From Deltaproteobacteria bacterium (lineage in GTDB: Bacteria; Desulfobacterota; Syntrophobacteria; BM002), in assembly GCA_019309045.1 (NCBI GenBank), contig JAFDGZ010000026.1:1-35149 (forward strand): 35,149 nucleotides of DNA, in the 5' to 3' direction. Below, piece by piece: positions 24,948 to 34,386 of this stretch (positions are counted from its first letter, which is position 1; every line of letters begins with the position of its first letter). The notes under the pieces were generated by a model, which saw only the letters and a list, made by a program, of their open reading frames with translations, did not search any database and was not told the origin of the DNA. The position numbers and the translations under genes were made by a program.

Positions 24948-25673
24948 TCACGGATCAACTGAGCCAGCTGCGGCGCATGGTTTGTTCCTTGCCGCCAGAA
25001 TTGCCTCCGCCAGTGCTAGATCTATTGGTCTGGTAATTTTGATATTTTCTACAGAGCCGTGAACTATGTGTACAGGGACGCCGAGCCGCTCCACCAGAGC
25101 TGCATCATCTGTGGCCCTTACTGCTCGACGACCCGCTTCACGGTGCGCTCTTCGGATGAGAGCGGCGGCAAATGCCTGCGGAGTTTGAGCCAGCCACACC
25201 GAGGAGCGCTCGAGGGTGCGAGCCACCATTCCTGCAGACACTTCCTTTACGGTATCCTGCACCGGAACTGCAGCCACGGCAGCACCGTACTGCCAGCCGC
25301 TCTCCACCACCTCGGCGAGCAGATCAGGAGTGATCAGAGGTCTCACGCCGTCATGAATTACCACAATCTGGCATTCGGGCGGTACTGCCTGCAGTCCCTG
25401 AACAACACTGTCCTGACGTTCTTTGCCGCCATGTACAACCGCTAGAATCTTACTGAGTTCGCCTCTGTCCGAAATGAGATCCTGCCACATCCTCTCCTGC
25501 TCACTGCCCACAACGACTATAATCCCGTCAATACTTTCACTTTTTTCGAAAACTCTCAGAGTATGCAGCAAAACAGGCACACCTGCCAGAGGGAGATACT
25601 GCTTCTCCCTTGTCGTTGCCATGCGCTTTCCTTCACCGGCAGCAACAACAATGGCTACTGTGCTTCTAGGCAT
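24948..25673 (-). CDS. ispD: 2-C-methyl-D-erythritol 4-phosphate cytidylyltransferase
   Basis: A 241-residue MEP-pathway enzyme that transfers CMP from CTP to methylerythritol 4-phosphate. The nucleotide-binding motif is AAGEGKRM followed by KQYLPLAG. The usual VHDAARP reads IHDGVRP. The motif TDDAALVERLG and the closing block IKITRPIDLALAE are both present. The ATG at 25673 with AAAAGG five bases upstream is preferred over a GTG six bases earlier. It lies about 80 bases downstream of the RNase P RNA with no obvious terminator between, so read-through is possible. Confidence 0.96.
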   Translation of the reverse strand: MPRSTVAIVVAAGEGKRMATTREKQYLPLAGVPVLLHTLRVFEKSESIDGIIVVVGSEQERMWQDLISDRGELSKILAVVHGGKERQDSVVQGLQAVPPECQIVVIHDGVRPLITPDLLAEVVESGWQYGAAVAAVPVQDTVKEVSAGMVARTLERSSVWLAQTPQAFAAALIRRAHREAGRRAVRATDDAALVERLGVPVHIVHGSVENIKITRPIDLALAEAILAARNKPCAAAGSVDP

Positions 25674-25754
25674 AAGCACCTTTTCTACATTCCAGGAGCT
25701 TTCCCTGCGGCGATAGGTCAGAGATGCGGCAATCTGGACGGCTGCAAAGGGAGA

Positions 25755-26158
25755 ATAGAGCAGGTCATAAGCCGAGTTCTGTGCCTATTCGGGAATAGCC
25801 CGAACAGGTAATGATCATTCATCTAGGATCTCGGTTACCCGAGATCTCCAGCGACCTACCCGAGAGCTTGGACGGGCCATCCTCGGATGCTCTCCTATTT
25901 GGTCTTGCTCCGGGTGGGGTTTGCCAAGCCTCCAATGTCACCACTGGAGCTGGTGAGCTCTTACCTCACCGTTTCACCCTTACCCAGTGGTATAAGCCCT
26001 CGCAGGCCTCCCTGGGCGGTCTATTTTCTGTGGCACTTTCCTCCCGTCACCGGGACTGGGCGTTACCCAGCACCCTGCCCTCTGGAGCTCGGACTTTCCT
26101 CCCCCCCGGTTGTTTCCTCACGGACAACCCAGGGCGGCGATCATTCGACCTACTCTAT
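25755..26158 (-). ncRNA. rnpB: RNase P RNA, bacterial type A
   Basis: This is the catalytic RNA of RNase P, which trims tRNA 5' leaders. The conserved 5' core GAGGAAAGTCCGAGC (near 26086-26101) and the 3' P4 partner ACAGAACTCGGCTTAT (25782-25767) are present. The ends pair as a 12-bp P1 helix (ATAGAGCAGGTC against GACCTACTCTAT), which sets the limits given. The length of about 400 bases fits type A. Its 5' end overlaps the RNase HI stop codon, so it probably arises from the same transcript or from a promoter inside that gene. Confidence 0.96.
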
Positions 26159-26811
26159 CCTCCAGACCTGAACATAGAGATCTCAGCCTTGCCATTTTTC
26201 GGTTGGGGCTCGCTATCAATGGCCTGGTTGGCCAATCGGTCAGCCTCCGTATTCAACTCTCGCCTTATATGTACGATATCATAGTCAGAGAAATGCTTCA
26301 AATGGCTGCGGACCATGTCATAGAGTGGCCGCAGTGTGGGACTCTTCACTTTGTAGCTTCCTTGCAGCTGCTTCACCACCAGCTCGGAGTCCAGGGAAAT
26401 TCGCAGGCGGCGCATACCCAGCTTTCTTGCTGTCTCGAGCCCAAGAATGAGGGCTTCATATTCTGCTTCATTGTTTGTCCTGGTACCCAGATAGCGGCAC
26501 ACTCTCTTAATTGGCCTGCCCTGTTCATCGGTAATAACTGCACCTGCTCCTGCAGGTCCTGGATTGCCGCGAGCAGCACCATCACAGTATAGAGAACCAC
26601 TGGCCGTTTTGCCCCGGCCGCCGCTCCTGGGCAATGGTGAGGCTGTGTCCCAGCATTGACAATTCCTGATATGCTGCGCTGCCAATTCGATGAGGCGGCT
26701 GGCTTCCTCTCTGGATAAGTCTGCCGTCCGGAAGGCCACGCTTCCTTCAGCAATTGCTACGGCCACTTCCTGGAGGATTGCAGAGATACGTTGGCGATCA
26801 ACCTTTTTCAT
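26155..26811 (-). CDS. rnhA: Ribonuclease HI with N-terminal extension
   Basis: A 218-residue protein. Residues 73-200 form an RNase HI domain that cuts RNA in RNA-DNA hybrids. The catalytic set is complete: D77 (CDGAARGNPG), E115 (NNEAEY), D141 (LDSEL) and D191 (NTEADRLAN). The first 70 residues are a helical segment with no recognised motif. The form resembles the short RNase H of the YpdQ/archaeal-like type rather than E. coli RnhA. It starts eight bases after the zinc-ribbon gene and ends inside the first bases of rnpB. Confidence 0.93.
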   Translation of the reverse strand: MKKVDRQRISAILQEVAVAIAEGSVAFRTADLSREEASRLIELAAQHIRNCQCWDTASPLPRSGGRGKTASGSLYCDGAARGNPGPAGAGAVITDEQGRPIKRVCRYLGTRTNNEAEYEALILGLETARKLGMRRLRISLDSELVVKQLQGSYKVKSPTLRPLYDMVRSHLKHFSDYDIVHIRRELNTEADRLANQAIDSEPQPKNGKAEISMFRSGG

Positions 26812-26819
26812 ACTGCTGC

Positions 26820-27569
26820 CTATGCATCGAGGGCTTCAGCCAGGGGAGCTTTCTGGTACTCTTTGTGCCCCAGCCAGTACATAATTCTCTGGCAATTTGG
26901 ACACTGCAGCAGCTGTTCATTCTTTTGCAGTTCTATGAACATCTGAGGGGGAAGATTCATATGACATACCTGGCAAATCCCAGCATTCACAGGTGCCATT
27001 GCCGTTCCTCCCCTATGTTTCTTCAAGAATTGGTATCTTTTTAAAAGATCATCAGCAATCTTTGGACTGATAGCCTCCCTTTTTTGTTCGAGTTCAGCAA
27101 TGAGCGCATCAGCCTCTGCTGCCAGCGCCAGCAGCCTTGAACCCTCTTTTTCCTGGCGTTGCCGTGCCTTTTTCACCAGACCCTCTACCTGCTTCACTTT
27201 GGTATGCAGCTGTTCGAGAGTCTCCATCTTCTCCAGAATAAGGTCTTCTTTCTCCCGGATAAGATTTCCCAGTTCATCAATTTCTTTGAGAATCGCCTGA
27301 TATTCTCTGTTGCTTTTCACGGCGAGCAGCTTTTCTTTGCTCTTTTTGCGGCGACGTTCTAGATCTTCTACTTCCTGCTCCAGTGCACTGCGGCTGCGTT
27401 TTGCCGCAGCCAGCATTTCCACAGTCTGATCCCGTTGCCTTTCAACGCTTTCCACTTCTTGCCGCAGCGCATCTATCTCTTGCGGCGTTTGTGTTTTTCT
27501 GCTTTCCAGTACCTGAATCCTCCTCTCGATATCCTGTAACTCTATCAGGAGTTGTAGCTGCTTTTGCAA
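26820..27569 (-). CDS. Coiled-coil protein with C4-type zinc ribbon (DUF164/zf-RING_7 family)
   Basis: A 249-residue protein. Residues 1-180 form a long antiparallel coiled coil rich in Glu, Lys, Leu and Arg. The C-terminal part carries CQVCHMNL and CPNCQRIMYW, a four-cysteine zinc ribbon. Family members are cytosolic and possibly nucleic-acid associated, but their role is not established. The frame extends to 27632, but the start is taken as the TTG at 27569, because a perfect AGGAGG lies five bases upstream and the family begins at this point (QKQLQLLIELQDIE). It is coupled to rnhA by an 8-base gap. Confidence 0.9.
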   Translation of the reverse strand: MQKQLQLLIELQDIERRIQVLESRKTQTPQEIDALRQEVESVERQRDQTVEMLAAAKRSRSALEQEVEDLERRRKKSKEKLLAVKSNREYQAILKEIDELGNLIREKEDLILEKMETLEQLHTKVKQVEGLVKKARQRQEKEGSRLLALAAEADALIAELEQKREAISPKIADDLLKRYQFLKKHRGGTAMAPVNAGICQVCHMNLPPQMFIELQKNEQLLQCPNCQRIMYWLGHKEYQKAPLAEALDA

Positions 27570-27630
27570 AATTGCCTCCTGCCCAATTGTTGCCCTATCA
27601 GGTAATTGTCCAACGCAAGATCCAGAAAAC

Positions 27631-27660
27631 AAAAAAGGGTGCCGGACCTAGTCGCACCCT
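27631..27660 (-). terminator. Rho-independent terminator after the tRNA
   Basis: On the minus strand AGGGTGC and GCACCCT arms around an 11-base loop are followed by TTTTTTGTTTT. It lies about 130 bases downstream of the tRNA and just before the zinc-ribbon gene, so it should end most tRNA transcripts while allowing some read-through. Confidence 0.8.
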
Positions 27661-27793
27661 TCACCCCGAAACTCTCGGGCCATCTTACCGTGATCTGGTT
27701 GCCCGCCCTTGCCTCCACAAGAAGAGGCGTGGGGTATCTTCAGCGGATAGCCCGTGATGATGTGGGGAACTCTTGCTGCCATGATAAATAGTA

Positions 27794-27869
27794 TGGTGGG
27801 CCCACCTGGATTCGAACCAGGGACCGACCGGTTATGAGCCGGTGGCTCTTCCAACTGAGCTATGGGCCC
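27794..27869 (-). tRNA. tRNA with CAT anticodon, probably tRNA-Ile2 (lysidine type), else elongator Met
   Basis: A complete cloverleaf on the minus strand, with acceptor GGGCCCA/TGGGCCC, anticodon arm CCGG-CTCATAA-CCGG and T-loop TTCGAAT. CCA is encoded. The anticodon CAT fits Met or, after TilS modification, Ile(AUA). The variable loop CGGTC and the anticodon-stem sequence resemble ileX-type tRNAs more than Met tRNAs, and it lacks initiator features. Confidence 0.95.
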
Positions 27870-27955
27870 TCGGACGACTCTGTTCTCCTTGGCCATGAAA
27901 ACTTACTGCTCTGTTCTTTGCCATATGACCGTTCTGAAGTTGCAGTGACGCAGAT

Positions 27956-27984
27956 CTTATATTGAGCCCGCCAGCCTTTGTCAA
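27956..27984 (-). promoter_or_regulatory. Near-consensus sigma-70 promoter of the tRNA
   Basis: TTGACA (27984-27979) and TATAAG (27961-27956) on the minus strand are separated by exactly 17 bases. It lies about 90 bases before the tRNA 5' end and just after the rpoD stop. Confidence 0.8.
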
Positions 27985-28026
27985 GTGAAAACCTTCTCTG
28001 ATCTGCTGGTAGCAATTCCTCTATTG

Positions 28027-29790
28027 TCAGGTCTCAATAAAGCTCTTGAGCTTTCTTCTTCTGCTGGGATGCCTCAGCTTGCGGAGAGCTTTGGCCTCGA
28101 TCTGCCGAATTCGCTCTCGAGTGACGGCAAAGTCCTGACCGACTTCTTCCAGAGTATGATCCGCCTTCTCTCCTATGCCGAATCGCATGCGCAACACTTT
28201 CTCCTCTCTCGGAGTGAGAGTGGATAGTACCTTCCTCGTCTGTTCAGAAAGATTCAGGCTGATAACCGCATCAACCGGTGAAGTGACTTTCTTGTCTTCT
28301 ATAAAGTCTCCCAGATGACTGTCCTCCTCTTCGCCTATGGGAGTCTCCAGCGAAATTGGCTCCTTGGCGATTTTGAGGACTTTTCTCACTTTTTCCAGCG
28401 GAAAATCCATTTTCTCCGCAATTTCTTCCGGAGTGGGTTCCCGGCCGAGCTCCTGCACCAGATAGCGAGAAGTGCGGATGAGTTTGTTTATCGTCTCAAT
28501 CATGTGGACCGGGATTCTGATTGTTCTTGCCTGATCAGCGATTGCTCTGGTAATGGCCTGCCTGATCCACCAGGTGGCGTACGTGCTGAACTTGTAGCCC
28601 CTCTGGTATTCAAATTTGTCCACCGCCTTCATCAGACCGATGTTGCCCTCCTGAATCAGATCAAGGAACTGCAAGCCGCGATTGGTATATTTCTTGGCAA
28701 TACTCACCACCAACCGCAAGTTAGCTTCAACAAGTTCACGCTTGGCATCCTTTGCTTTCACCTCACCAGCTTCCACTTGCCGCAGAATTTGCTTCAAGCT
28801 TCGAGCGTCCATTTTTACTTCCTGCTCAACTCTGCGAATCCGGCGTTGACTGTTTTTGATGGTCTTTTCCATGTCGAGAAACTGCTCTTCGGTCATTCTA
28901 TATTCCTGGGCAATCTGAGGCAGCATTTCTGGGTTGGTGCGCACCTGTCTAAAAAGTCTTTTCAATTCCTGTACAGGCTTACCAGTGCGAATCATGCAGC
29001 GCTCAATACTCTGTTCACCTTTTTCGAGGCGTTCAACGCAGTTTCTCATTTTCTCAACAATTCTGTCGATCTGTCCTTTATCCAGACAGAGATTTTTCAA
29101 GAGCAGTCCCAGCTGTCTCTTTCTATCTGCGATATCTCTTTGAATAGATTCCTTGAGGCTGTTGTCTAGAGAACTCTCCTGCAGTTGTTCCTCCAGTTTC
29201 TGCACCTTCTCACTGAGCTTCTGCACCTCATCCAACAGGCTGAGCAGTTTTTCTTTTTCCTGAGCCTCCTCTTCAGGGTTCAGTTCATCGTCGAGATCTT
29301 TGCGCACCTCTCGCACGCGCAGCTTGTTCTGGGATATTTTCTCTCGAAGACTGAGAATTTCGCCAACACCAATGGGAGTGGCAATAATTGCATCGATTAT
29401 TTCCTGTTCCCCCTGCTCGATCCGCTTGGCAATTTCGACCTCCCCCTCTCTTGTGAGAAGAGAAACCATGCCCATTTCTCTCAAATACATTTTAACTGGA
29501 TCGGTTATCCTGCCCCCTGAGTCGTCTTCTGCTATTCTCGGGGCCGCTTCCTCATCCTCTAGGGTCTCGTCTTCTTTGTCAATTTTCTCCTTGAGAACCT
29601 TTACCTTATGGGAGGAGTCGACGATCTCAATATCCATCTCATCAAAGATCATCATCATATCATCGAGCTTCTCAGACGAGACGAGATCGTCTGGCAGGGC
29701 ATCGTTTACTTCTTCATACGTCAGATACCCCTTCTCCTTTCCAATGGAGATCAATCTCTTGAGATCCTCCATGTTTGATTTTTTAGCCAT
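28027..29790 (-). CDS. rpoD: RNA polymerase primary sigma factor RpoD (sigma-70)
   Basis: A 587-residue housekeeping sigma factor. Region 1.1 is at about residues 7-55 and region 1.2 at [12 protein letters not shown] long charged non-conserved insert follows. Region 2 is [15 protein letters not shown] through [32 protein letters not shown], which contains the -10 binding helix. Region 3 precedes region 4, which has [14 protein letters not shown] and the helix-turn-helix [18 protein letters not shown]. The start ATG at 29790 shares one base with the dnaG stop (TGATG) and has AAGGGGGG eight bases upstream, so it is translationally coupled to dnaG. Confidence 0.98.
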   Translation of the reverse strand: MAKKSNMEDLKRLISIGKEKGYLTYEEVNDALPDDLVSSEKLDDMMMIFDEMDIEIVDSSHKVKVLKEKIDKEDETLEDEEAAPRIAEDDSGGRITDPVKMYLREMGMVSLLTREGEVEIAKRIEQGEQEIIDAIIATPIGVGEILSLREKISQNKLRVREVRKDLDDELNPEEEAQEKEKLLSLLDEVQKLSEKVQKLEEQLQESSLDNSLKESIQRDIADRKRQLGLLLKNLCLDKGQIDRIVEKMRNCVERLEKGEQSIERCMIRTGKPVQELKRLFRQVRTNPEMLPQIAQEYRMTEEQFLDMEKTIKNSQRRIRRVEQEVKMDARSLKQILRQVEAGEVKAKDAKRELVEANLRLVVSIAKKYTNRGLQFLDLIQEGNIGLMKAVDKFEYQRGYKFSTYATWWIRQAITRAIADQARTIRIPVHMIETINKLIRTSRYLVQELGREPTPEEIAEKMDFPLEKVRKVLKIAKEPISLETPIGEEEDSHLGDFIEDKKVTSPVDAVISLNLSEQTRKVLSTLTPREEKVLRMRFGIGEKADHTLEEVGQDFAVTRERIRQIEAKALRKLRHPSRRRKLKSFIET

Positions 29791-31598
29791 CAATCCATCC
29801 CCCCCTTGGCAAAGTTTCTAGTTCTGTTTGCTCCCCTGCTGAGAAGAGCTGCTTTTTCTGCGAGTAGCTGCCGTAATAGCTCGTCATCTTTTGCTTGTTC
29901 GGCTGCGTGAATGCGCTGCTGCAATCTTCTCAACTGGGTGCTGCGGCGCTGCCCCCGTTGTTTGATCCCCTCGAGATATTCAGGCAGCCGGACTCTTACG
30001 TCATCTTCTCTCCACGGGCTCTCCTCCAGAGACCATGCCGTGACTCTTTTTTTCATTTCAGCGTCGTCCAGTTCCGAGACCAGTCGTGAAAAATCTACTG
30101 ATCCGTCCGCCTCGTATTGCTTCAGCAGGTTTTCGCCTAATCTTTTCCAACCGCTTCCCTCGAAGAATTGCAAAGCCTGACTCTCTTTCAACAGCGGCAC
30201 CCCCTGAGGATAATGAAAAAGGATGCGTATGACTACTTCTTCCATACTGGGCACTCGCACCTGGGATTCCTGCTGCGGCAGCTTCGCCCTGGACTTTACA
30301 GGGTAAATGTGCCACCCCAGTTCGCGCCGCAGAGCTTCTTCACTAGCATTCAGACGCTGCGCCAGCATGCGCAGATAGCTGTCCTGAGCAACCCTGGAGT
30401 CCACCAACCTGAGTACTGCTGCCACGGACCGCACTACCTCAACTTTACTCTCCACCGAGCCGTCATATTTTTCCAGAGATACCTCCAGGAACGCCTCCAG
30501 CAAAGGCTGCGCCCTGTCGAGGAGCAGCAGGAAGGCATCCCGCCCACTGTTGGCCAGGAAATCATCAGGATCCATGCTTTCCGGCAGCCTCAGGTTTCGG
30601 ACCGGAATCTTCTCCCTGAGAAAAAGCTCCAGACTGCGAAAAGCAGCTTTCTGTCCTGCCTGGTCTCCGTCGAATACCAAGACCGCCTTCGGGGCCAGAT
30701 GTCTGAGCAAGCGGACATGTTGCACTGTCAGTGCTGTTCCAAGCGGGGCCACCACGTTGTGGATCCCGTAGCTGTGCAGGGCCAGCACATCAAAATAGCC
30801 TTCTACCAACAACACCTCCCCGTGCTCCCGACACGAGGCTCTTGCCGCTGGTGCCCCATAGAGCACTCTCCCTTTGCGAAAAATCAGAGTTTCAGGACTG
30901 TTCAGGTACTTGGGCAGCGTCTCATCTAGACTGCGCCCTCCAAAGCCCACAACTTTTCCAGCCCTGTCTCTTATGGGGAAAACAAGTCTGTGGCGAAAAC
31001 GATCATAGCAGTCGTTCTGGCCTTTCTTCACCAGGAGCCCTGCCTGAATGCCAATATCCAGGGGCAACTTGTTGCTGAGTAGAAAACGTTTGAGGCCATC
31101 CCAGCGTGCTGGAGCATAACCCAGCTGGAATTCGTTGACAATTTCTTTGCCAATGCCCCTCTTCTCTAAGTACTCCCTTGCCGCCGTGCCTTGCTGGTCT
31201 TCCAGAAGCAGGCTGTGGTAGAAGCGGGCAGTTTTTTCATTTACAGCATAGAGGCTTGCCGCCAGTTCCTTTCTTCTCTTCTGGGCAAAACTCTCACGCT
31301 TCTCAGGAAGCGTCACACCATAGCGATTTGCCAGCTCAATCACTGCTTCTTTGAACGTCAGATTCCGAACTCGCATGAGAAAATCAAAAACGCTGCCACC
31401 AGCGCCACAGCCAAAGCAGTGAAAAATCTGCTTTTCTTCGCTCACCGTGAATGAAGGTGTTTTTTCTGTATGGAAAGGGCACAATCCCACGTAGGTGCTG
31501 CCACGCTTGCGCATCGACACGTAGGAAGCCACCACCTCCAGAATATGAGCAGCTTCCCTGACTTCCTCAATGACCTCTCGAGTTAGTACTGTCGTCAC
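29790..31598 (-). CDS. dnaG: DNA primase
   Basis: A 602-residue primase that synthesises RNA primers at the replication fork. The N-terminal CHC2 zinc ribbon uses C40, H43, C61 and C64 ([18 protein letters not shown]). The TOPRIM catalytic part has [12 protein letters not shown] and VFDGDQAG, and the C-terminal helical region should bind DnaB. The start is GTG at 31598, with GGAG eight bases upstream. It ends by overlapping rpoD by one base and follows mutS2 by 71 bases. Confidence 0.98.
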   Translation of the reverse strand: MTTVLTREVIEEVREAAHILEVVASYVSMRKRGSTYVGLCPFHTEKTPSFTVSEEKQIFHCFGCGAGGSVFDFLMRVRNLTFKEAVIELANRYGVTLPEKRESFAQKRRKELAASLYAVNEKTARFYHSLLLEDQQGTAAREYLEKRGIGKEIVNEFQLGYAPARWDGLKRFLLSNKLPLDIGIQAGLLVKKGQNDCYDRFRHRLVFPIRDRAGKVVGFGGRSLDETLPKYLNSPETLIFRKGRVLYGAPAARASCREHGEVLLVEGYFDVLALHSYGIHNVVAPLGTALTVQHVRLLRHLAPKAVLVFDGDQAGQKAAFRSLELFLREKIPVRNLRLPESMDPDDFLANSGRDAFLLLLDRAQPLLEAFLEVSLEKYDGSVESKVEVVRSVAAVLRLVDSRVAQDSYLRMLAQRLNASEEALRRELGWHIYPVKSRAKLPQQESQVRVPSMEEVVIRILFHYPQGVPLLKESQALQFFEGSGWKRLGENLLKQYEADGSVDFSRLVSELDDAEMKKRVTAWSLEESPWREDDVRVRLPEYLEGIKQRGQRRSTQLRRLQQRIHAAEQAKDDELLRQLLAEKAALLSRGANRTRNFAKGGMD

Positions 31599-31669
31599 TC
31601 AGGAATCTCCATGTCCCGCATGCACATCCAGAATAACAGGCAAATCAAGGGACAACCATTCGGCCTGAG

Positions 31670-34108
31670 TCACTCCTTGAGCTCCACCACAGTTACCCCT
31701 GTTCCCCCCTGAGATTGCCGTTCGTGGCGAAATCCCTTCACCAGGGCATGATCCATCAAGAAACCGTGCACTGCCTGCCTGAGCTTGCCTGTACCATGTC
31801 CATGGATAACGTAAATTGAGGAGCAATCTTCCAGGATAGCCTGATCTATTGCCTTGTCCAGCTTGGCCAGGGCTTCTTCAACTCGCAGCCCAACCAGGTC
31901 CAGATGGCGATTATAGCCATCCCTGGGCTGAAGCATGAGCTTAATGCCGCTGCTGCTTGGGCTATGCTTGTCCTCATCTGTAGCCAGAACTTCCAGGTCT
32001 GTTGCTGCGACTTCCACTCGTTTCTGTCCTATCTGGACCTCAGCACGCCTTCCCCCTTCCTTGAGTCGCAGAATGGTGCCTGTGGCCGCCGTACTGCTCA
32101 ACCGCACCCGCCTTCCTGCCGCAAAAGGTGGCAGGACCGCAGACTTCTCTGGTTTTGGCTGCTTCAAGACAGCACTGACACTCTCTTTAACCTGCTTCAG
32201 CCTTTCATGAGTTTTCTGGGCACCAGGAGCACCTGACCGCTGGAAATCGCTGATCATTGCTCTAATTTCTTTGTCAGCTTCAGAAAGCAGCAGGCTTGCC
32301 TGCACTCTGGTCTCTTCCAGGATTGCTTCCCGTTGTGACTGCAGTTGCTCCTGTTCCCGGGCAAGGGCGCTCCGAAGTCTCTGCAGCTGTTGCCGTTCTT
32401 TTTCCAGCTCAACCAGCTGACTCTCAGCCCGGCGCCTGGCCTTTGCCAATCCTTCAATAAGCTCAACCGTCCAACGGCTGTTTGGTTCTAGATACCGTTC
32501 GGTGCGCTGCAGCACCCTGCTCGGCAGAGAAAGGTCAGCAGCCACTTTCAAGGCATTGCTGCTGCCAATCGTCCCATAAAGCAAACGATACGTGGGGCGG
32601 CCAGTTTCTCCATCAAACTCTACCGCAACATTCTCCACATTAGCACGCCCAGCCCCGTAAGCCTTGATCAAGTGGTAATGGGTGGTGACCACCGCAAATA
32701 CTCGCCTCTCCAGCAATTCGTCCATGACAGCAAGGGCGAGGGCTGCCCCCTCGGCCGGGTCGGTCCCTGTGCCAATCTCGTCAAACAGTACAAGGGTGTC
32801 GGCATCAGCATGCTGCAGTACTTCAACTATTCTCTTGATTCTGGCAGAAAAGGTGCTGAGATGTGCCTGCAGGTCCTGTTCATCGCCAATTTCGGCAAAA
32901 ATATTGCTGAAAACTGGCCATTCACTGCCTTCGGCAACAGGCACGTGCAGTCCTGCCTGTATCATAGCACCCAGGAGTCCTAGGGTCTTGAGAGATACAG
33001 TCTTTCCCCCTGTGTTGGCCCCGCTGATGATCAACATGCTCTTTTCTCGCGACAGCTCGAAATCATTGGCCACGACGATCATCCTGCTGTCGTCTCTCTT
33101 TTCTCCCTGGGGGTGCGGCAGGCAATCTCTTAATACTGCAGGCAGCCCGCCGGGCTCTTGCGCCTTCTCCTGGAGGATGAGAATGGGGTGGGCCGCCTCC
33201 TTCAGTCGTATCCTCTGGCCATTATTGAGTTCAGGTTCTCGTCCGCCCAGGAGACGACTGAGGAGCACTTTGGCGTGCACGGAGTCGATATGGCCCAGCC
33301 AGTATTCATTCAGTCTGAGTATAGAGGCCTTTCCCAGAACTTTCTCCGTCAGTTGCCGCAGGATGCGCGCTTCCTCCTCTTTTTCCAGTGCCCGCGCCCG
33401 ACAAAGTTTATTGTTGAGTGGTACCGCACTCAGGGGCTCCACAAACGAGGTGGCTCCCTTGTGAGACGTATCGTGTACTATTCCCTCTATTGCTCCTCGA
33501 GCCTCGCTCCGCAGAGGAATAACCAGCCGATCGTTGCGGACGGTGATGAGCTTGTCCTGAAGTATCTTCTGAGAAGAAAGACGGTCTAGAAGCTCGCTGA
33601 GTTCTTTATGGAGCTGTTCCCTGACAGTAATAATCTCACCCCTCAAACGGGCAAGTTCAGGGCTGGCATCGTCTCGGATCCAACCTCTGTGATCCACAGT
33701 TTTATTGATTGTCTTCAGGAGCTCGGCAAGTGGCTCCAGCTGCTCCAGGAGCTCCAACAGTCTATGGTAGCGTTCGGCACACTGCCTGGCCAGGCTGTGA
33801 AGTCTCTGGGTGGCCTCTAGAGTAGAAGCAATTTTCAGAAGACTTTCTGGCTGAAGGCTCTGGCCGCTTCCCTCGACCTGCTCCAGAATATCGCCCACTG
33901 GCTCTATGCCGAACAGAGGCAAGTCATTGCCAACCTGCAGATATTCTTTAAGCTCGCTTACCTGAGCAAGCAGCTTTTCAATCTCCAGTCTGTTATCGCC
34001 AGGGCGCAGTTCAGCGCTTCGCCGTCTTCCTGGTTCACTGCGGCACAGGGCTACCAGACATTTTACAATAAAGGGAAATTCAACTACCCGTAGAGATTGA
34101 TAGTCCAT
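31670..34108 (-). CDS. mutS2: MutS2 protein with C-terminal Smr domain
   Basis: An 812-residue MutS family protein lacking the mismatch-recognition domain. It has a clamp and lever coiled coil, then the MutS ATPase with Walker A SGANTGGKT (about 362-370), STFS and Walker B LVLFDEIGTGTD (about 439-450). A long coiled coil (about 530-640), a KOW-like stretch and a C-terminal Smr domain with IHGHGTGKLR follow. The first Smr motif reads LDLVGLR, with Val where the His/Arg of LDLHG/LDLRG is usual. Family roles are suppression of recombination and rescue of collided ribosomes. The ATG at 34108 with GGGGAG upstream is preferred over a GTG at 34120. Confidence 0.96.
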   Translation of the reverse strand: MDYQSLRVVEFPFIVKCLVALCRSEPGRRRSAELRPGDNRLEIEKLLAQVSELKEYLQVGNDLPLFGIEPVGDILEQVEGSGQSLQPESLLKIASTLEATQRLHSLARQCAERYHRLLELLEQLEPLAELLKTINKTVDHRGWIRDDASPELARLRGEIITVREQLHKELSELLDRLSSQKILQDKLITVRNDRLVIPLRSEARGAIEGIVHDTSHKGATSFVEPLSAVPLNNKLCRARALEKEEEARILRQLTEKVLGKASILRLNEYWLGHIDSVHAKVLLSRLLGGREPELNNGQRIRLKEAAHPILILQEKAQEPGGLPAVLRDCLPHPQGEKRDDSRMIVVANDFELSREKSMLIISGANTGGKTVSLKTLGLLGAMIQAGLHVPVAEGSEWPVFSNIFAEIGDEQDLQAHLSTFSARIKRIVEVLQHADADTLVLFDEIGTGTDPAEGAALALAVMDELLERRVFAVVTTHYHLIKAYGAGRANVENVAVEFDGETGRPTYRLLYGTIGSSNALKVAADLSLPSRVLQRTERYLEPNSRWTVELIEGLAKARRRAESQLVELEKERQQLQRLRSALAREQEQLQSQREAILEETRVQASLLLSEADKEIRAMISDFQRSGAPGAQKTHERLKQVKESVSAVLKQPKPEKSAVLPPFAAGRRVRLSSTAATGTILRLKEGGRRAEVQIGQKRVEVAATDLEVLATDEDKHSPSSSGIKLMLQPRDGYNRHLDLVGLRVEEALAKLDKAIDQAILEDCSSIYVIHGHGTGKLRQAVHGFLMDHALVKGFRHERQSQGGTGVTVVELKE

Positions 34109-34117
34109 AGTACTCCC

Positions 34118-34145
34118 CACGGGGAAAACTCTTCTTTTCTCCGTG
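34118..34145 (-). other. Hairpin next to the mutS2 ribosome-binding site
   Basis: Arms CACGGAGAAAA and TTTTCCCCGTG on the minus strand, one mismatch, with a 6-base loop. The 3' arm ends directly at the GGGGAG of mutS2, so folding could affect translation or mark a processing site in the yqeY-mutS2 gap. The rest of that 278-base gap shows no gene. Confidence 0.5.
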
Positions 34146-34386
34146 AAGCCTGCAGGTGCGAAGAATCATGATCATGCTCTCGTTGGCAGCGTACAAGAAA
34201 CCTGGCAAACCTGCCTCCTGTAGATGCGAAATGATTTGAGATGGGAGAATTTCAGAAGTGGTTCAGGTGAAGGAAATCTGTTTGCCCATTGCGCTGAACA
34301 ATGCCACATCCCCACGGAGATGCTGCCAGTTACCACATCGGCTGTGCTCATCTGCCTTCCCTGTCGTACTAACTCGGTAACAGATG

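Noticed and set aside
25811-26592. Plus-strand frames opposite RNase P RNA and rnhA
   Set aside because: They are read through a structured RNA and the antisense of a verified enzyme gene.
27648-27896. Minus-strand frame containing PIAQLEEPPAHNRSVPGSNPGGPT
   Set aside because: This is a translation across the tRNA at 27794-27869, a frequent spurious annotation.
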